A program made the translations under genes and the position numbers. The notes under the pieces were generated by a model. That model worked only from the letters and a program-made list of their open reading frames with translations. It did no database searches and had not been told where the DNA came from. This document shows, in pieces, positions 23,074-32,199 of a stretch of DNA of 64,000 nucleotides. This stretch comes from JBGPHT01 sp041484525 (GTDB lineage Bacteria; Acidobacteriota; Terriglobia; Bryobacterales; Bryobacteraceae), in contig JBGPHT010000015.1 in assembly GCA_041484525.1 (NCBI GenBank), forward strand, positions 1 through 64,000. The letters run 5' to 3'. Every line of letters starts with the position of its first letter. Positions within the stretch are counted from its first letter, which is position 1.

Positions 23074-24960
23074 TCACCCCACCGCAGCAGGCACCCGGCT
23101 CGACTTTTCCAGGTCCTCGAACCACAGCTCCAGCATCAGGAGATCCCACAGTGGACGGCTGTTGTCGCGGCGGCCGCTTTGATGCTCGGTGAGCAGGTGG
23201 CGCACGAATTCGGGCGACACCATATCCCGGTTCAGGAATGCCTGCGAGGTCAGGTGATCCCAAAGGAACGCGCGCAGCTCGCCGCGAAACCAGGCGGCTA
23301 CGGGGACGCCGAAGCCCATCTTGCCGCGGTTCAGCAGCGGCGGCGGCAGCCGGTCGCCGATCGCCTGCAACAGGATTCTTTTTCCCTTGCCGTCGCGTAG
23401 TTTCCAATGGTGCGGCCAGGACGCCACCAGCTCCGCTAACTCGTGGTCGAGCAGCGGGCAGCGCACTTCGAGCGATGCCGCCATCGACATGCGGTCCACC
23501 TTCACCAGCATGTCGCCTGTCAGGTTCGCCGTGGCTTCGAAATACATGGCCTGCGTCAGCGCTTCCGGATCGCCCGGCAGCAGGCATTCGGCAAATGCCC
23601 GCGTCAGAAAGCCGGCGTCGGCGGGCGCCATCCATTCCGGCTGCAGCAGGGCGCGCCGCAAAAAGTAGGGCCGGTAATTGAACTCGAAGTACCGCTCAAG
23701 CGACGACGGGCGGCTGATCATCCGCATGTAGTTCTTCCCGTAGGTGCGATACGGCAGGCGCTCCGCCACCCACCCGAGCAGCCGCCGCAGCGCCTGGGGC
23801 GTGCGATCGTAACCCGCGAGACTTTGCAGCTTGACGAAGCTGTCGTACCCGGCGAACAGTTCGTCGCCGCCATCGCCGGAGAGCGCCACCTTCACGGACC
23901 GTGCCGTAAATTCCGAAACTATGTAGGTCGGGATGGCGGAGGAGTCGGCGAAGGGCTCGCCGAAATGCCGCACCAGTTTTTGCACCAGGTCGAGCGAATT
24001 CGGGCGCACGACGATCTCGTGATGGTCGGTGCCGTATTGCTTCGCCACCATCGAGGCGTAATGCAGTTCGTTGAACGCCGCCTCTTCAAAACCGATGGAG
24101 AAAGTTTTGATCGGCTCGCGCGATTGCAGCGCCATCGATGCCACCACCGAGCTCGAATCGATGCCGCCGCTGAGGAATGCGCCCAGCGGCACGTCTGCGA
24201 TCATCCGGATGCGCACGCATTCGTCGAACTTTTCGCGCAGTTGGGCCGCCGCGTCGGCTTCGGTCAGTCGCGGATCTCCACCCGCGCCCGGCTCGGGCAG
24301 CCGCCAGTAGCGACCTTTGCGAACCGTGCCGCCGGGTCCGTATTCCAGCCAGCCGCCGGGCTCGAGCTTGCGGATCGCGCGGAACGCGCTCAGCGGCTCG
24401 GGGATGTAGGAGAACTGGAAGTAGAGCCGGAGCGCGTCGGGATCGACCTCGAGCGGCACGCCCGCCTGCCGCAGCGCCGACAGCTCGCTCGCAAACCAGA
24501 TTCCCTCGGGTAGGACGGCGTAGTACAGCGGCTTCTTCCCGAAACGGTCACGCGCCAGCAGCAGCGTCTGCCGGCTCGCGTCCCAAATCGCGAAGGCGAA
24601 CATGCCCCGCAGGCGCGCGAGCCCGTCCACGCCTTCCTCTTCGTACAGATGGACCAGCGTCTCGGTGTCGCTGTTGGTTTGAAAGCGGTGGCCGCGGGAG
24701 ATCAGGTCGCTGCGGAGTTTCTGATAGTCGTAAATCTCGCCATTGAATACCACCCAGACGGTGCCGTCTTCGTTCGAGATGGGTTGGTGGCCGGTACTCA
24801 GGTCGATGATGCTGAGCCGGCGCATGCCGATCGAGCAGGGGCCTTCGGTATGGTAGCCCTCATCGTCCGGTCCGCGGTGGCGGATCTGGTCGCACATGGC
24901 TTGTACGACCACTTGTTCCGCGGCGCCCTGGCGCAACACATATCCGGCTATCCCGCACAT
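23074..24960 (-). CDS. asnB: asparagine synthase-like glutamine amidotransferase
   Basis: A 628-residue class II amidotransferase/asparagine synthetase. Cys2 (MCGIAGYVLRQG) is the N-terminal nucleophile. The glutaminase domain shows RHRGPDDEGYH, MRRLSIIDLSTGHQPI and VVFNGEIYDYQKL. The synthetase domain has FLSGGIDSSSVVASM (PP-loop, about 257-271) and ALSGDGGDELFAGYDSF. In surface-glycan loci such AsnB relatives (WbpS type) are thought to amidate uronic acids rather than make asparagine. That is the likely role here but is inference. It forms a minus-strand pair with the radical SAM gene 30 bases upstream, and a second asnB-like gene is divergent from that pair. Confidence 0.85.
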   Translation of the reverse strand: MCGIAGYVLRQGAAEQVVVQAMCDQIRHRGPDDEGYHTEGPCSIGMRRLSIIDLSTGHQPISNEDGTVWVVFNGEIYDYQKLRSDLISRGHRFQTNSDTETLVHLYEEEGVDGLARLRGMFAFAIWDASRQTLLLARDRFGKKPLYYAVLPEGIWFASELSALRQAGVPLEVDPDALRLYFQFSYIPEPLSAFRAIRKLEPGGWLEYGPGGTVRKGRYWRLPEPGAGGDPRLTEADAAAQLREKFDECVRIRMIADVPLGAFLSGGIDSSSVVASMALQSREPIKTFSIGFEEAAFNELHYASMVAKQYGTDHHEIVVRPNSLDLVQKLVRHFGEPFADSSAIPTYIVSEFTARSVKVALSGDGGDELFAGYDSFVKLQSLAGYDRTPQALRRLLGWVAERLPYRTYGKNYMRMISRPSSLERYFEFNYRPYFLRRALLQPEWMAPADAGFLTRAFAECLLPGDPEALTQAMYFEATANLTGDMLVKVDRMSMAASLEVRCPLLDHELAELVASWPHHWKLRDGKGKRILLQAIGDRLPPPLLNRGKMGFGVPVAAWFRGELRAFLWDHLTSQAFLNRDMVSPEFVRHLLTEHQSGRRDNSRPLWDLLMLELWFEDLEKSSRVPAAVG

Positions 24961-24990
24961 ACGTGGAAGGCGTGACCGCGGCGCCCGCTG

Positions 24991-26055
24991 CTAGGTGATC
25001 GCAACCAGCGACCGCTTTTCGGCGTCGGTGCAGCGCTCTTCGCGGCAGCAGCCGGACTCCCATAGCTTCGGACGATTCTCCCAGATTTCGCGGATCGGCT
25101 TCTCCTTGACGTTGCCCACGGGCTTGGCGCCGGTGCACACCGTGACGTCGCCGTTGGCCTGAAATTGCAGCGTGGTCAGGGCCGCGCACGTGGCGTGCTT
25201 TTCGTGCGCCATGTGCGATTGCGTCAGGATCCGCAGCGTATCCGGATTCCGGAAATAAGGGATCATGGCCTCGAGTTGCGCGAAGCTGTTGTCGATGTGC
25301 AGCCCCTGGCGCTTGAGGCGGATCAACTCCTCCACCGCCGCAATCGCGCGCGCCGTGTCCTTCGGCCAGTTTTCGCTATGCTCGAACCACCGCGTATCGT
25401 CCGGGGTGTTGTAGTTCTGCTCGATCGGCTGATAGAAAATATGCATGCCGTCGCGCGAGGCGAATTCCGCCAGCTTCGGGACATCGTCCAGGTTGTGCGA
25501 CATGATCACGGTCTTCAGGCGGATCACGTACTTCAAGTTCTTTTCCTGGCGGACACGCTGCAGCGTTTCGATGGTTAGGTTGGTGAGTTCGAAGAAATCT
25601 TCCTTGCCGCGGACTTTACTGTGCGTGGCGCCCAGGCCATCCACCGAGATGGTGACGCGCGAGGGCTGCGCCAGCGCCAGTTTCTCGATCTTGGTCTGGT
25701 CTTTCCAATAGCCGTGCGTCAGGATCTCCTGGAAAAAGCCCAGGGCGGAGCCAAACGCAACCAGGTCGATGGTGTACGGCTTCAACAGTGCTTCTCCGCC
25801 GCTGAACCCGACATGCACCGGCCCCAGCCAGGTACGCAGGTCCGTGAGAACCGTCTTCAACTGCTCGAGAGTCGGCCCGTCTTCTTTGCCCTTGTTCTTC
25901 CAGATGTCGCAATGCACGCAGCGGGCGTTGCACAGCTCGGTCAGCAGGAAAACGATCGAGGTCGGCCGGCAATGAGATGCCAACCGTCCTCCCGCAAAAT
26001 TACGGAGACGGTAGTTCACGCCCTCATAAACGTGCCGGTACGTATCTGCAAACAC
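24991..26055 (-). CDS. radical SAM protein with C-terminal Cys-rich (SPASM-like) region
   Basis: A 354-residue radical SAM enzyme. GTG 26055 is the start, with GGGGGAAG seven to eight bases upstream. The 4Fe-4S motif CNARCVHCDIW (about 42-52) is followed by VHVGFSGGEALL (the SAM-binding GGE) and VTISVDGLGATHSKVRG. The C-terminal part has CAALTTLQFQANGDVTVC and CCREERC, giving enough cysteines for an auxiliary cluster. Relatives in polysaccharide loci are usually uncharacterised. A role in remodelling a sugar or amide made by the adjacent asnB product is possible. It is divergent from the second asnB across 194 bases. Confidence 0.8.
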   Translation of the reverse strand: MFADTYRHVYEGVNYRLRNFAGGRLASHCRPTSIVFLLTELCNARCVHCDIWKNKGKEDGPTLEQLKTVLTDLRTWLGPVHVGFSGGEALLKPYTIDLVAFGSALGFFQEILTHGYWKDQTKIEKLALAQPSRVTISVDGLGATHSKVRGKEDFFELTNLTIETLQRVRQEKNLKYVIRLKTVIMSHNLDDVPKLAEFASRDGMHIFYQPIEQNYNTPDDTRWFEHSENWPKDTARAIAAVEELIRLKRQGLHIDNSFAQLEAMIPYFRNPDTLRILTQSHMAHEKHATCAALTTLQFQANGDVTVCTGAKPVGNVKEKPIREIWENRPKLWESGCCREERCTDAEKRSLVAIT

Positions 26056-26249
26056 CTGTTATCTTCCCCCGAGGCCGCCCTTTCCGCAGGCGTGTACTCC
26101 ACCTGATGGTATCTGATTCACCCTGGTCATTCAATGGGTGCAAGGTAAGGGGTTATGGTACTCCGTACGATGTCATCCAACAGTTAATGTGAATCCCGCC
26201 GTTCGGTTAAGGTTCGCGGCGCATGGCACAATAGAGCAGAGCACGCCGC

Positions 26250-28178
26250 ATGTGTGGAATCACCGGCTTCGTATCCCGAAACCCGATTTCCGAACCAGAC
26301 AGCCTGGTGGAGCGGATGGCCGCCGTGATCCACCATCGCGGCCCGGATGCCACCAGTTTTTACCGTGACTCCCATGCCCAACTGGGGCACCTGCGCCTGA
26401 GCATCATCGACCTCGCCACCGGCCAGCAGCCGATGTGCAACGAGACCGGCGACCTGTGGATCATCTACAACGGCGAGATCTTCAATCATGCCGACCTGCG
26501 CGGCGATCTGGAAGGCGCCGGCCACCGCTACAAGACCCACTGCGACACCGAAACCATCCTGCACTCTTACGAGCAGTACGGCCGGAAGTGCGTCGAGCGC
26601 TATCGCGGTATGTTTGCGTTCGCTATCTGGGATCCGCGCCGCCAGACTCTCTTCTGCGCGCGCGATCGCCTGGGAATCAAGCCGTTTTACTACTACTGGA
26701 ACGGGTCGGTCTTCGTCTTCGCCTCCGAGATCAAGGCCATCCTCGAGCACCCCGCGGTTTCGGCGTCCTTCGACGAATCGCTGCTTTCTGAATACTTGGC
26801 ATTCGGATATATCAGCGGCGAGCGGACGCTGTTCTCCGGCATCCGCAAGCTGCTGCCCGGTCATACGCTGACGCTCACGCCTGAATCGCTCGAGATCGAG
26901 CCCTATTGGGACGTGCCGCGCGACGCGCCCGCCGAAACACGCCCCGACGAGGAGTGGATCGCCGAGTGCCGCGAGCGCCTCGAGCAGACCGTCCGCATGC
27001 GCCTGATGAGCGATGTTCCGCTCGGCATGTTCCTGAGCGGCGGCGTGGATTCGAGCGCCATCGCCGCTCTGATGAAGCGCATGGTCACGGGCCCGGTCAA
27101 GACCTTCGCCGTGGGTTACGCCGAAGCCGAGTACAGCGAACTCGGCTACGCGCGCCAGGTCGCCCAAAGCATTGGCACCGACCATCACGAGGTGCGGGTG
27201 AGCATGGAGGATTTCTTCAACGCCCTGCCCACGCTGGTATGGCATGAAGACGAGCCGATCGCCTGGCCCTCGAGTGTTTCGCTGTACTTCGTTTCCCGGC
27301 TGGCGTCGCAACAGGTAAAGGTGGTGCTCACCGGCGAAGGCAGCGACGAGCTTTTCGCGGGCTACAGCCGGTACCGCTTTTACGAAATGAACCAGGCGGG
27401 CCTGCGGTATTACAAGCTGCTGCCCGGCCCCCTGCGGCGCTTCATCCGCGCGCGTGTGGAGGATTCGCGGCTGCTCTCGGGCGCCGTGCGTCGCAAACTG
27501 CAGCACTCCTTCGTGGGCCGCGGCGAGACGCTCGAATCGCTCTACCTGGACAATTTCTACTCCGCATTTTCCGCCGCCGGGCAGCATCAACTCCTGCTCC
27601 CCGGCGCACCCCACGCGGGAACTTACGATGGCTATCTGGGGTATTGGAATTCGGCCGCGAATCTCCCAGTGCTGCAGCGTCTGCTGTACACCGACCAGAA
27701 GACGTACCTCGTCGAACTGCTGATGAAGCAGGACCAGATGAGCATGGCCTGCTCGATTGAGAGCCGCGTCCCGTTCCTCGACCACCCCTTCGTGGAGTTT
27801 GCCGCGCGCGTCCCCCGGCACATGAAGATCCGCAACGGCGAGGCGAAGTACATTCTGAAGCGGGCGGTGGAGGATGTGCTGCCGCGCGACATCATCTACC
27901 GCACCAAGATGGGATTCCCCACGCCGTTGCGGCAGTGGCTGCGGGATCCGCGCGCCGACCGGCTGCTGGAGCTCCTGAGCGACCCGGATGGCCTGCTGGC
28001 AGCCTATCTGGACGGCCGGCAACTGGAGTCCTTGATCGAGAAGCACAAGTCCGGTTCAGTGGACGCTACCGACCGCATCTGGCGGCTGTTGAACTTGCAA
28101 GTGTGGGGCGACCTCTTCTTCACCGGCCGCCGCGAGCAGCGGCTGGAAGGTCTGATGGCGGTGGCGTATCGAGCGTGA
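26250..28178 (+). CDS. asnB: second asparagine synthase-like amidotransferase
   Basis: A 642-residue class II amidotransferase from ATG 26250. Nucleophile Cys2 in MCGITGFVSRNP, glutaminase motifs IHHRGPDATSFY, RLSIIDLATGQQPM and IIYNGEIFNHADL, synthetase PP-loop FLSGGVDSSAIAALM and VVLTGEGSDELFAGYSRYRF. The protein looks complete and catalytic. It resembles the WbpS/AsnB forms common in O-antigen loci more than housekeeping AsnB, but the amide acceptor is not known. It is divergent from the radical SAM/asnB pair, so two amidotransferases are expressed from one intergenic region. It is followed by a restriction-modification insertion. Confidence 0.85.
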   Translation: MCGITGFVSRNPISEPDSLVERMAAVIHHRGPDATSFYRDSHAQLGHLRLSIIDLATGQQPMCNETGDLWIIYNGEIFNHADLRGDLEGAGHRYKTHCDTETILHSYEQYGRKCVERYRGMFAFAIWDPRRQTLFCARDRLGIKPFYYYWNGSVFVFASEIKAILEHPAVSASFDESLLSEYLAFGYISGERTLFSGIRKLLPGHTLTLTPESLEIEPYWDVPRDAPAETRPDEEWIAECRERLEQTVRMRLMSDVPLGMFLSGGVDSSAIAALMKRMVTGPVKTFAVGYAEAEYSELGYARQVAQSIGTDHHEVRVSMEDFFNALPTLVWHEDEPIAWPSSVSLYFVSRLASQQVKVVLTGEGSDELFAGYSRYRFYEMNQAGLRYYKLLPGPLRRFIRARVEDSRLLSGAVRRKLQHSFVGRGETLESLYLDNFYSAFSAAGQHQLLLPGAPHAGTYDGYLGYWNSAANLPVLQRLLYTDQKTYLVELLMKQDQMSMACSIESRVPFLDHPFVEFAARVPRHMKIRNGEAKYILKRAVEDVLPRDIIYRTKMGFPTPLRQWLRDPRADRLLELLSDPDGLLAAYLDGRQLESLIEKHKSGSVDATDRIWRLLNLQVWGDLFFTGRREQRLEGLMAVAYRA

Positions 28179-28267
28179 AAGGCGACGTGAGGGAGAGAGC
28201 GCCCCACGAGGCCGTTTTGAGCGCACGTCGAATTGACCTACTCGTATTACAATTAAGGAGTTTCCGG

Positions 28268-28354
28268 ATGACATGCTGTCTGAGTGATGGTCGCCTCGCA
28301 TTCTCGCTGAAGAAGTGCGGCAAACCATTGGCCCGGCCTTCATTGAATGCCTAG
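28268..28354 (+). CDS. 28-residue leader-type small ORF before the restriction gene
   Basis: ATG 28268 is preceded by a near-perfect TAAGGAG seven bases upstream, much better than the site before the following gene. It encodes MTCCLSDGRLAFSLKKCGKP plus eight more residues and stops at 28354, eight bases inside the next gene, whose ATG is at 28347. This looks like a translationally coupled leader peptide controlling the candidate endonuclease. It could also be an unrelated micro-gene. No homology can be judged at this length. Confidence 0.3.
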   Translation: MTCCLSDGRLAFSLKKCGKPLARPSLNA

Positions 28355-29894
28355 ACTTGCCTTCAAGCCCGATTCCAGTTTCTTCCGAAAGATCGCGATT
28401 GGTGCAATTGGCACACGTGCGATAACCGCTGAGCTGGGCCAGTTTGGCCACCATATCGCTGAACTTGAACGAGGGTCGCTCGATACGAAGTTGTGGAAGG
28501 ACGTTAAACGTAAGCGCGTCCGTATCCCCGATCTGGTCTGCGTCTCGTGCGGACTTCGCATTGAAAGCCGAGCGAAAACAAGAACTGAACTCACGATGTC
28601 GCACAGTCCGAACGAACAGGTACGGGCCTGGGATTTCGGCATGGTCGATTACATCGCGTTTCCGATCTGTCAGACCTTCGGGGAGAAGTACTGGAGCGCC
28701 GGGCACTTGGGGCACGCTTCCTCTTATTGGCACGAACGGAATTGGATCAAGTGGGAAGTAAGCGGAAGAATCAACTACTTCCAAGTGGCGGCTTTTCGAG
28801 CGACGCCGCATGCAAGAATCGCGACGAAGGGTGTTACTGAAGGCTCTGAGACTAGCATCGGCTGGAACGCCATGTTCTCGACGAGGTCCGGTACTATTGA
28901 TGCTGCCGGTAGCGGGAGGATCACCATTCGCCGGGGCTCTGATGGCCACCGTAACACGCGTACTGTTCCTGCCGGCTTACAACTCTTCGTCTCCGCGGGC
29001 GAGGCAGTCGAGGAGAGTCAAGTTGTCGCTGCCGTTGTATCTCCTGTTCCGCGTAGTGCCCTAGCGTGTCCGCGAAGGATGCCGGCCAACCACATCAGCA
29101 TTCTCCTGGCATCACGTGAGAGGACGCAGAGGTTCGCTGGTGTTAAGCTCGCCCGGCTCAGGGCCGAGCCAATGTACCGATCTGCAGTGGAAAGCCTCGC
29201 TTTCGACAGCGAAGAAGATGTTTACATTCGTCTCGAAGGCGCCTCATATCTGGCTTCCGTGTGTGGACTCTCGGCCCGTGAGCTTTTCCGTCCTTATCTT
29301 TCCAGCGTCGATGACCGAACGCAACTTGAGGCCGTGAGTGCTCTCGGGGAGACGGCCGCAACAGAAGCCGTGGAACTCCTCAGTGAGATTCTTGATGACG
29401 CAACTCAGCCATACTTCGTGCGTAGCGCGGCGGCGTGGTGCCTTGGCCGGCAGGGCACCGAAGAAGCCACGGCGCGCCTTGTTCGCGCCTTCTCGGATGT
29501 TGACCGCAAGATCCGAGAGGAAGCTCTCGAAGGGCTGGTTTCTGTGGGCGGCGCAGCCACGCACGTGCTGCTTGCCGGTTTGCGCGAAATGAATGAAGAT
29601 ATCGTTGCAGGGTGTGCAGAGGCGCTGCGGCGGCAGCCGCTTCCTCCGGAGATCCTTTCCCGCATCAACGAGGATCTCCACGCGCCCCAGCCGTCGAAAT
29701 GGGTTGCGTGGCTCGCCGGTTTTCTTCCGCGTGATGCGACCACCGCCGCAATCGCAGAACTACAGAACACCGCCCCTCAGCTTCATTACGCGATTAGCTT
29801 GCTTTGGTCTTTCATAGATAGTTGGATCTCCCGACGGTGGGAGCTAAATCCTGGCGCAACTTTCCCTGAGAGCGATGAGGCATATGAAGTTTAG
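28347..29894 (+). CDS. candidate restriction endonuclease with C-terminal HEAT repeats
   Basis: A 515-residue protein. The N-terminal part reads IAELERGSLDTKLWKDVKRK, then RIPDLVCVSCGLRIESRAKT (60-79). P61-D62 followed by E73 and K77 is a possible PD-(D/E)xK-type nuclease core, and C65-x2-C68 could bind metal. Residues about 280-440 form HEAT-like helical pairs (VDDRTQLEAVSALGETAATE, VRSAAAWCLGRQGTEEATAR, KIREEALEGLVSVGGAATHV). The 3' end overlaps the start of a DNA methyltransferase, which is the main reason to call it a restriction partner. Codon use is less GC-biased than in the flanking glycan genes, suggesting transfer. Nuclease function is inferred, not shown. Confidence 0.5.
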   Translation: MPRLAFKPDSSFFRKIAIGAIGTRAITAELGQFGHHIAELERGSLDTKLWKDVKRKRVRIPDLVCVSCGLRIESRAKTRTELTMSHSPNEQVRAWDFGMVDYIAFPICQTFGEKYWSAGHLGHASSYWHERNWIKWEVSGRINYFQVAAFRATPHARIATKGVTEGSETSIGWNAMFSTRSGTIDAAGSGRITIRRGSDGHRNTRTVPAGLQLFVSAGEAVEESQVVAAVVSPVPRSALACPRRMPANHISILLASRERTQRFAGVKLARLRAEPMYRSAVESLAFDSEEDVYIRLEGASYLASVCGLSARELFRPYLSSVDDRTQLEAVSALGETAATEAVELLSEILDDATQPYFVRSAAAWCLGRQGTEEATARLVRAFSDVDRKIREEALEGLVSVGGAATHVLLAGLREMNEDIVAGCAEALRRQPLPPEILSRINEDLHAPQPSKWVAWLAGFLPRDATTAAIAELQNTAPQLHYAISLLWSFIDSWISRRWELNPGATFPESDEAYEV

Positions 29895-30900
29895 TTTTGA
29901 CCCCTCTACCGTCGTGTACCGTACAGAGTACGGAATGCAGCTCGCGGGCGACAGCAAGGACGTCATTACATCCCTTCCAGACAGTTGCGTGGATCTACTA
30001 ATCACCAGCCCGCCTTTCGCGCTCCTGCGTCAAAAGAGCTACGGCAACGAAAAGCAGGACGCCTATGTCGCGTGGCTGAGCGATTTCGGTAAAGCCGCGA
30101 TGCGCGTGTTGAAGGACAGCGGTAGCTTCGTGCTTGATCTTGGGGGAGCATATCAACGCGGAAGACCTGTTCGCTCGTTGTACAACTTTCGGGTGCTCTT
30201 ACAGTTCTGTGATGAACTTGGCTACGAATTAGCTGAGGAATTCTTCTGGTACAACCCCGCCAAGCTACCGTCTCCGATTGAGTGGGTAAACAAACGCAAG
30301 ATTCGAGTGAAGGACGCAGTTAACACTGTTTGGTGGCTTTCAAAAACAGCCACGCCGAAGGCGGACGTGACGAAAGTTCTCGTCCCGTACTCCGAGAGAA
30401 TGAAGACTCTGCTCAAGGACCCCGGAAAATTCTATCGTCCAAAGGAACGCCCCTCTGGGCACGATATCGCTGATTCATTCGGAAGGAACAATGACGGAGC
30501 CATTCCATCGAATCTACTTCAGATCCCAAATACCGATAGCAATTCGCACTACCTGAGAATCTGCAAGAGCCTCGGCGAGGAGAGCCATCCCGCTAGATTT
30601 CCGGCGGACCTGCCACGGTTCTTTATCAAGTTCCTCACAGACCCTGGCGATGTCGTGATCGATATTTTTTCCGGCTCGAATACAACCGGCTACGTTGCCG
30701 AAGAACTTCGACGGCGATGGATCGGTATTGAACTTGATCGGTCGTATGCTGTTCTCTCAGGCATCCGCTTTATGGACAATGCGCCGGTGCCGGCGATCCA
30801 AAAAGCACTTGCTGAAATGCGGCGAGGCACTACCCTGGATCTATCTGGCGGCTCCGAGGGCCGTCGGCAAGCTGAACTCAGTTTTCAACCACACACGTAG
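29884..30900 (+). CDS. beta-class DNA methyltransferase (N6-adenine/N4-cytosine)
   Basis: A 338-residue DNA methyltransferase from ATG 29884, with GAGG just upstream. ATG 29875 in the same frame is the alternative. Catalytic motif IV DLLITSPPFALLRQKSYGNE (about 37-56) comes before the SAM motif I VVIDIFSGSNTTGYVAEELR, with RRRWIGIELDRSYAVLSG after it. This IV-then-I order defines the beta class. The SPPF form fits N4-cytosine or N6-adenine methylation, and the target sequence cannot be told. It overlaps the end of the candidate endonuclease, forming a two-gene restriction-modification unit inside the glycan locus. Confidence 0.85.
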   Translation: MKFSFDPSTVVYRTEYGMQLAGDSKDVITSLPDSCVDLLITSPPFALLRQKSYGNEKQDAYVAWLSDFGKAAMRVLKDSGSFVLDLGGAYQRGRPVRSLYNFRVLLQFCDELGYELAEEFFWYNPAKLPSPIEWVNKRKIRVKDAVNTVWWLSKTATPKADVTKVLVPYSERMKTLLKDPGKFYRPKERPSGHDIADSFGRNNDGAIPSNLLQIPNTDSNSHYLRICKSLGEESHPARFPADLPRFFIKFLTDPGDVVIDIFSGSNTTGYVAEELRRRWIGIELDRSYAVLSGIRFMDNAPVPAIQKALAEMRRGTTLDLSGGSEGRRQAELSFQPHT

Positions 30901-31095
30901 AGTAGCAGTCGGCGAGTAAACGGTCGTAGGCTCCAAATCCGTCCCACAGATGCCGTGGTGTGAGCCGCGGCCAAGTAGAAAGTTCCGGTTCGACGTGTCA
31001 TCACTTGAAGAACGGCCGTCAGGCGGGCACACTGGAAGCGTGAAGCCGATCCGCCAGACACCCTCCAATCGGACTCGCGGCTCCGCGGCGCACGT

Positions 31096-32199
31096 ATGAA
31101 CGCGCCCCTGCCGGTGCTCCTGATGGCGCGGACGCTCGACCTCGGCGGCACCGAGCGGCAGATGACGCAGATTGCCCTGACGCTCGACCGCTCGCGCTTT
31201 GAGCCCCATGTGGCCTGCTTTCACGCCGATGGATTGCGCGGCGAGGAATTGCGCGCCGCGGGCGTCCCCATCGTCGAGCTTCCGGTGCGCTCGTTTCGCG
31301 GGCCTTCGGCTCTTCACGGCGCCGTCCTGCTAGGTCGCTACCTGCGCCGCCACAGCATCCCACTCGTCCATACCTTCGACGTTCCGATGAACGTCTTCGG
31401 CGTCCCCGCGGCGCGGCTCTGGGGCACGCCGTATGTTCTCTCGAGTCAGCGCGCCCATCGCCATCTGACGCCCGGCACGATGCGCCATCTGCTCCGCCTC
31501 ACGGACCGAATGGTGGATGCCATCGTCGTGAACTCGGAATCCGTAGCGCGCGAAATGACGGAAGAAGACCGCACCCCTCCGAGCCTGCTGCGGCTTTGCT
31601 ATAACGGCATCGATACCAGCGTCTTCCGCCGCCAGGATTGCGAGCCGCCGGAACCATTGCGCGAAGCCTCACTCGTCATCGGAACCCTCTGTGCGCTGCG
31701 CCCGGAAAAGAATCTACCGATGCTGCTCGCCGCCTTCGCACGCGTCGGCGGGAAAGGCATCAAGCTTGCCATCGTGGGCAGCGGCCCGGAACAACCCAAG
31801 TTGATCGAAGAGGCGCGCCGACTAGGGATTGCCGGCGACTGCTGGTTCGAGCCCTCGACCGCCGAGGTTCCCCGCTGGCTTAGCGCCATGGACATATTCG
31901 TGCTGCCGTCCGATTCCGAGGCGCTCTCAAACTCCCTGATGGAAGCGATGGCGTGTGGATGCTGCGCCGCCGCGTCCCGCGTGGGAGGCAACCTCGAGCT
32001 GGTACGCCATCTGGACACGGGCCTCCTGTTCCGCGCCGGCGACGTAGACGACCTGACAGCTTGCCTCGCCCGTCTCATCGCCGACGAGGAGTTGCGTACG
32101 TCGCTGGCCGCAGCCGGAACGGCTCGCATGCATCGGGAGTTCTCGCTCGAGGCCTCTGCCTCCCGGATGGCGGAGATTTACGAATCGGTGAGCAAATAA
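31096..32199 (+). CDS. GT4-family glycosyltransferase
   Basis: A 367-residue GT-B enzyme. The N-terminus DLGGTERQMTQIALTLDRSR (about 15-34) is the acceptor-side glycine loop of GT4 enzymes. In the donor half, RLCYNGIDTSVFRRQD, LCALRPEKNLPMLLAAF, LAIVGSGPEQPKL, and SDSEALSNSLMEAMACGCCA with SRVGGNLELV match the family. Sugar donor and acceptor unknown. It resumes the glycan locus after the restriction-modification pair and a 195-base spacer. Its stop codon touches the left arm of the second palindromic element, which may serve as its transcript end. Confidence 0.85.
   Translation: MNAPLPVLLMARTLDLGGTERQMTQIALTLDRSRFEPHVACFHADGLRGEELRAAGVPIVELPVRSFRGPSALHGAVLLGRYLRRHSIPLVHTFDVPMNVFGVPAARLWGTPYVLSSQRAHRHLTPGTMRHLLRLTDRMVDAIVVNSESVAREMTEEDRTPPSLLRLCYNGIDTSVFRRQDCEPPEPLREASLVIGTLCALRPEKNLPMLLAAFARVGGKGIKLAIVGSGPEQPKLIEEARRLGIAGDCWFEPSTAEVPRWLSAMDIFVLPSDSEALSNSLMEAMACGCCAAASRVGGNLELVRHLDTGLLFRAGDVDDLTACLARLIADEELRTSLAAAGTARMHREFSLEASASRMAEIYESVSK

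Noticed and set aside
26056..26249. A riboswitch or attenuator between the radical SAM gene and the second asnB
   Set aside because: Only short scattered complementary words were seen, with no stable or recognisable aptamer-like fold.
24991..28046. Long antisense frames inside the asnB, radical SAM and secreted-protein genes (for example 26184-28046 minus, 620 codons, and 46718-49768 plus, 1016 codons)
   Set aside because: They are high-GC shadow frames, very rich in Arg, Ala, His and Gly, opposite genes with clear catalytic or signal motifs.
30921..30995. T-arm-like sequences (GGTCGTAGGCTCCAAATCC and GGTTCGAC) after the DNA methyltransferase, a possible tRNA or attachment site remnant
   Set aside because: No acceptor stem, D-arm or anticodon arm can be folded around them and no matching copy flanks the restriction-modification pair, so neither a tRNA nor an att site is supported.
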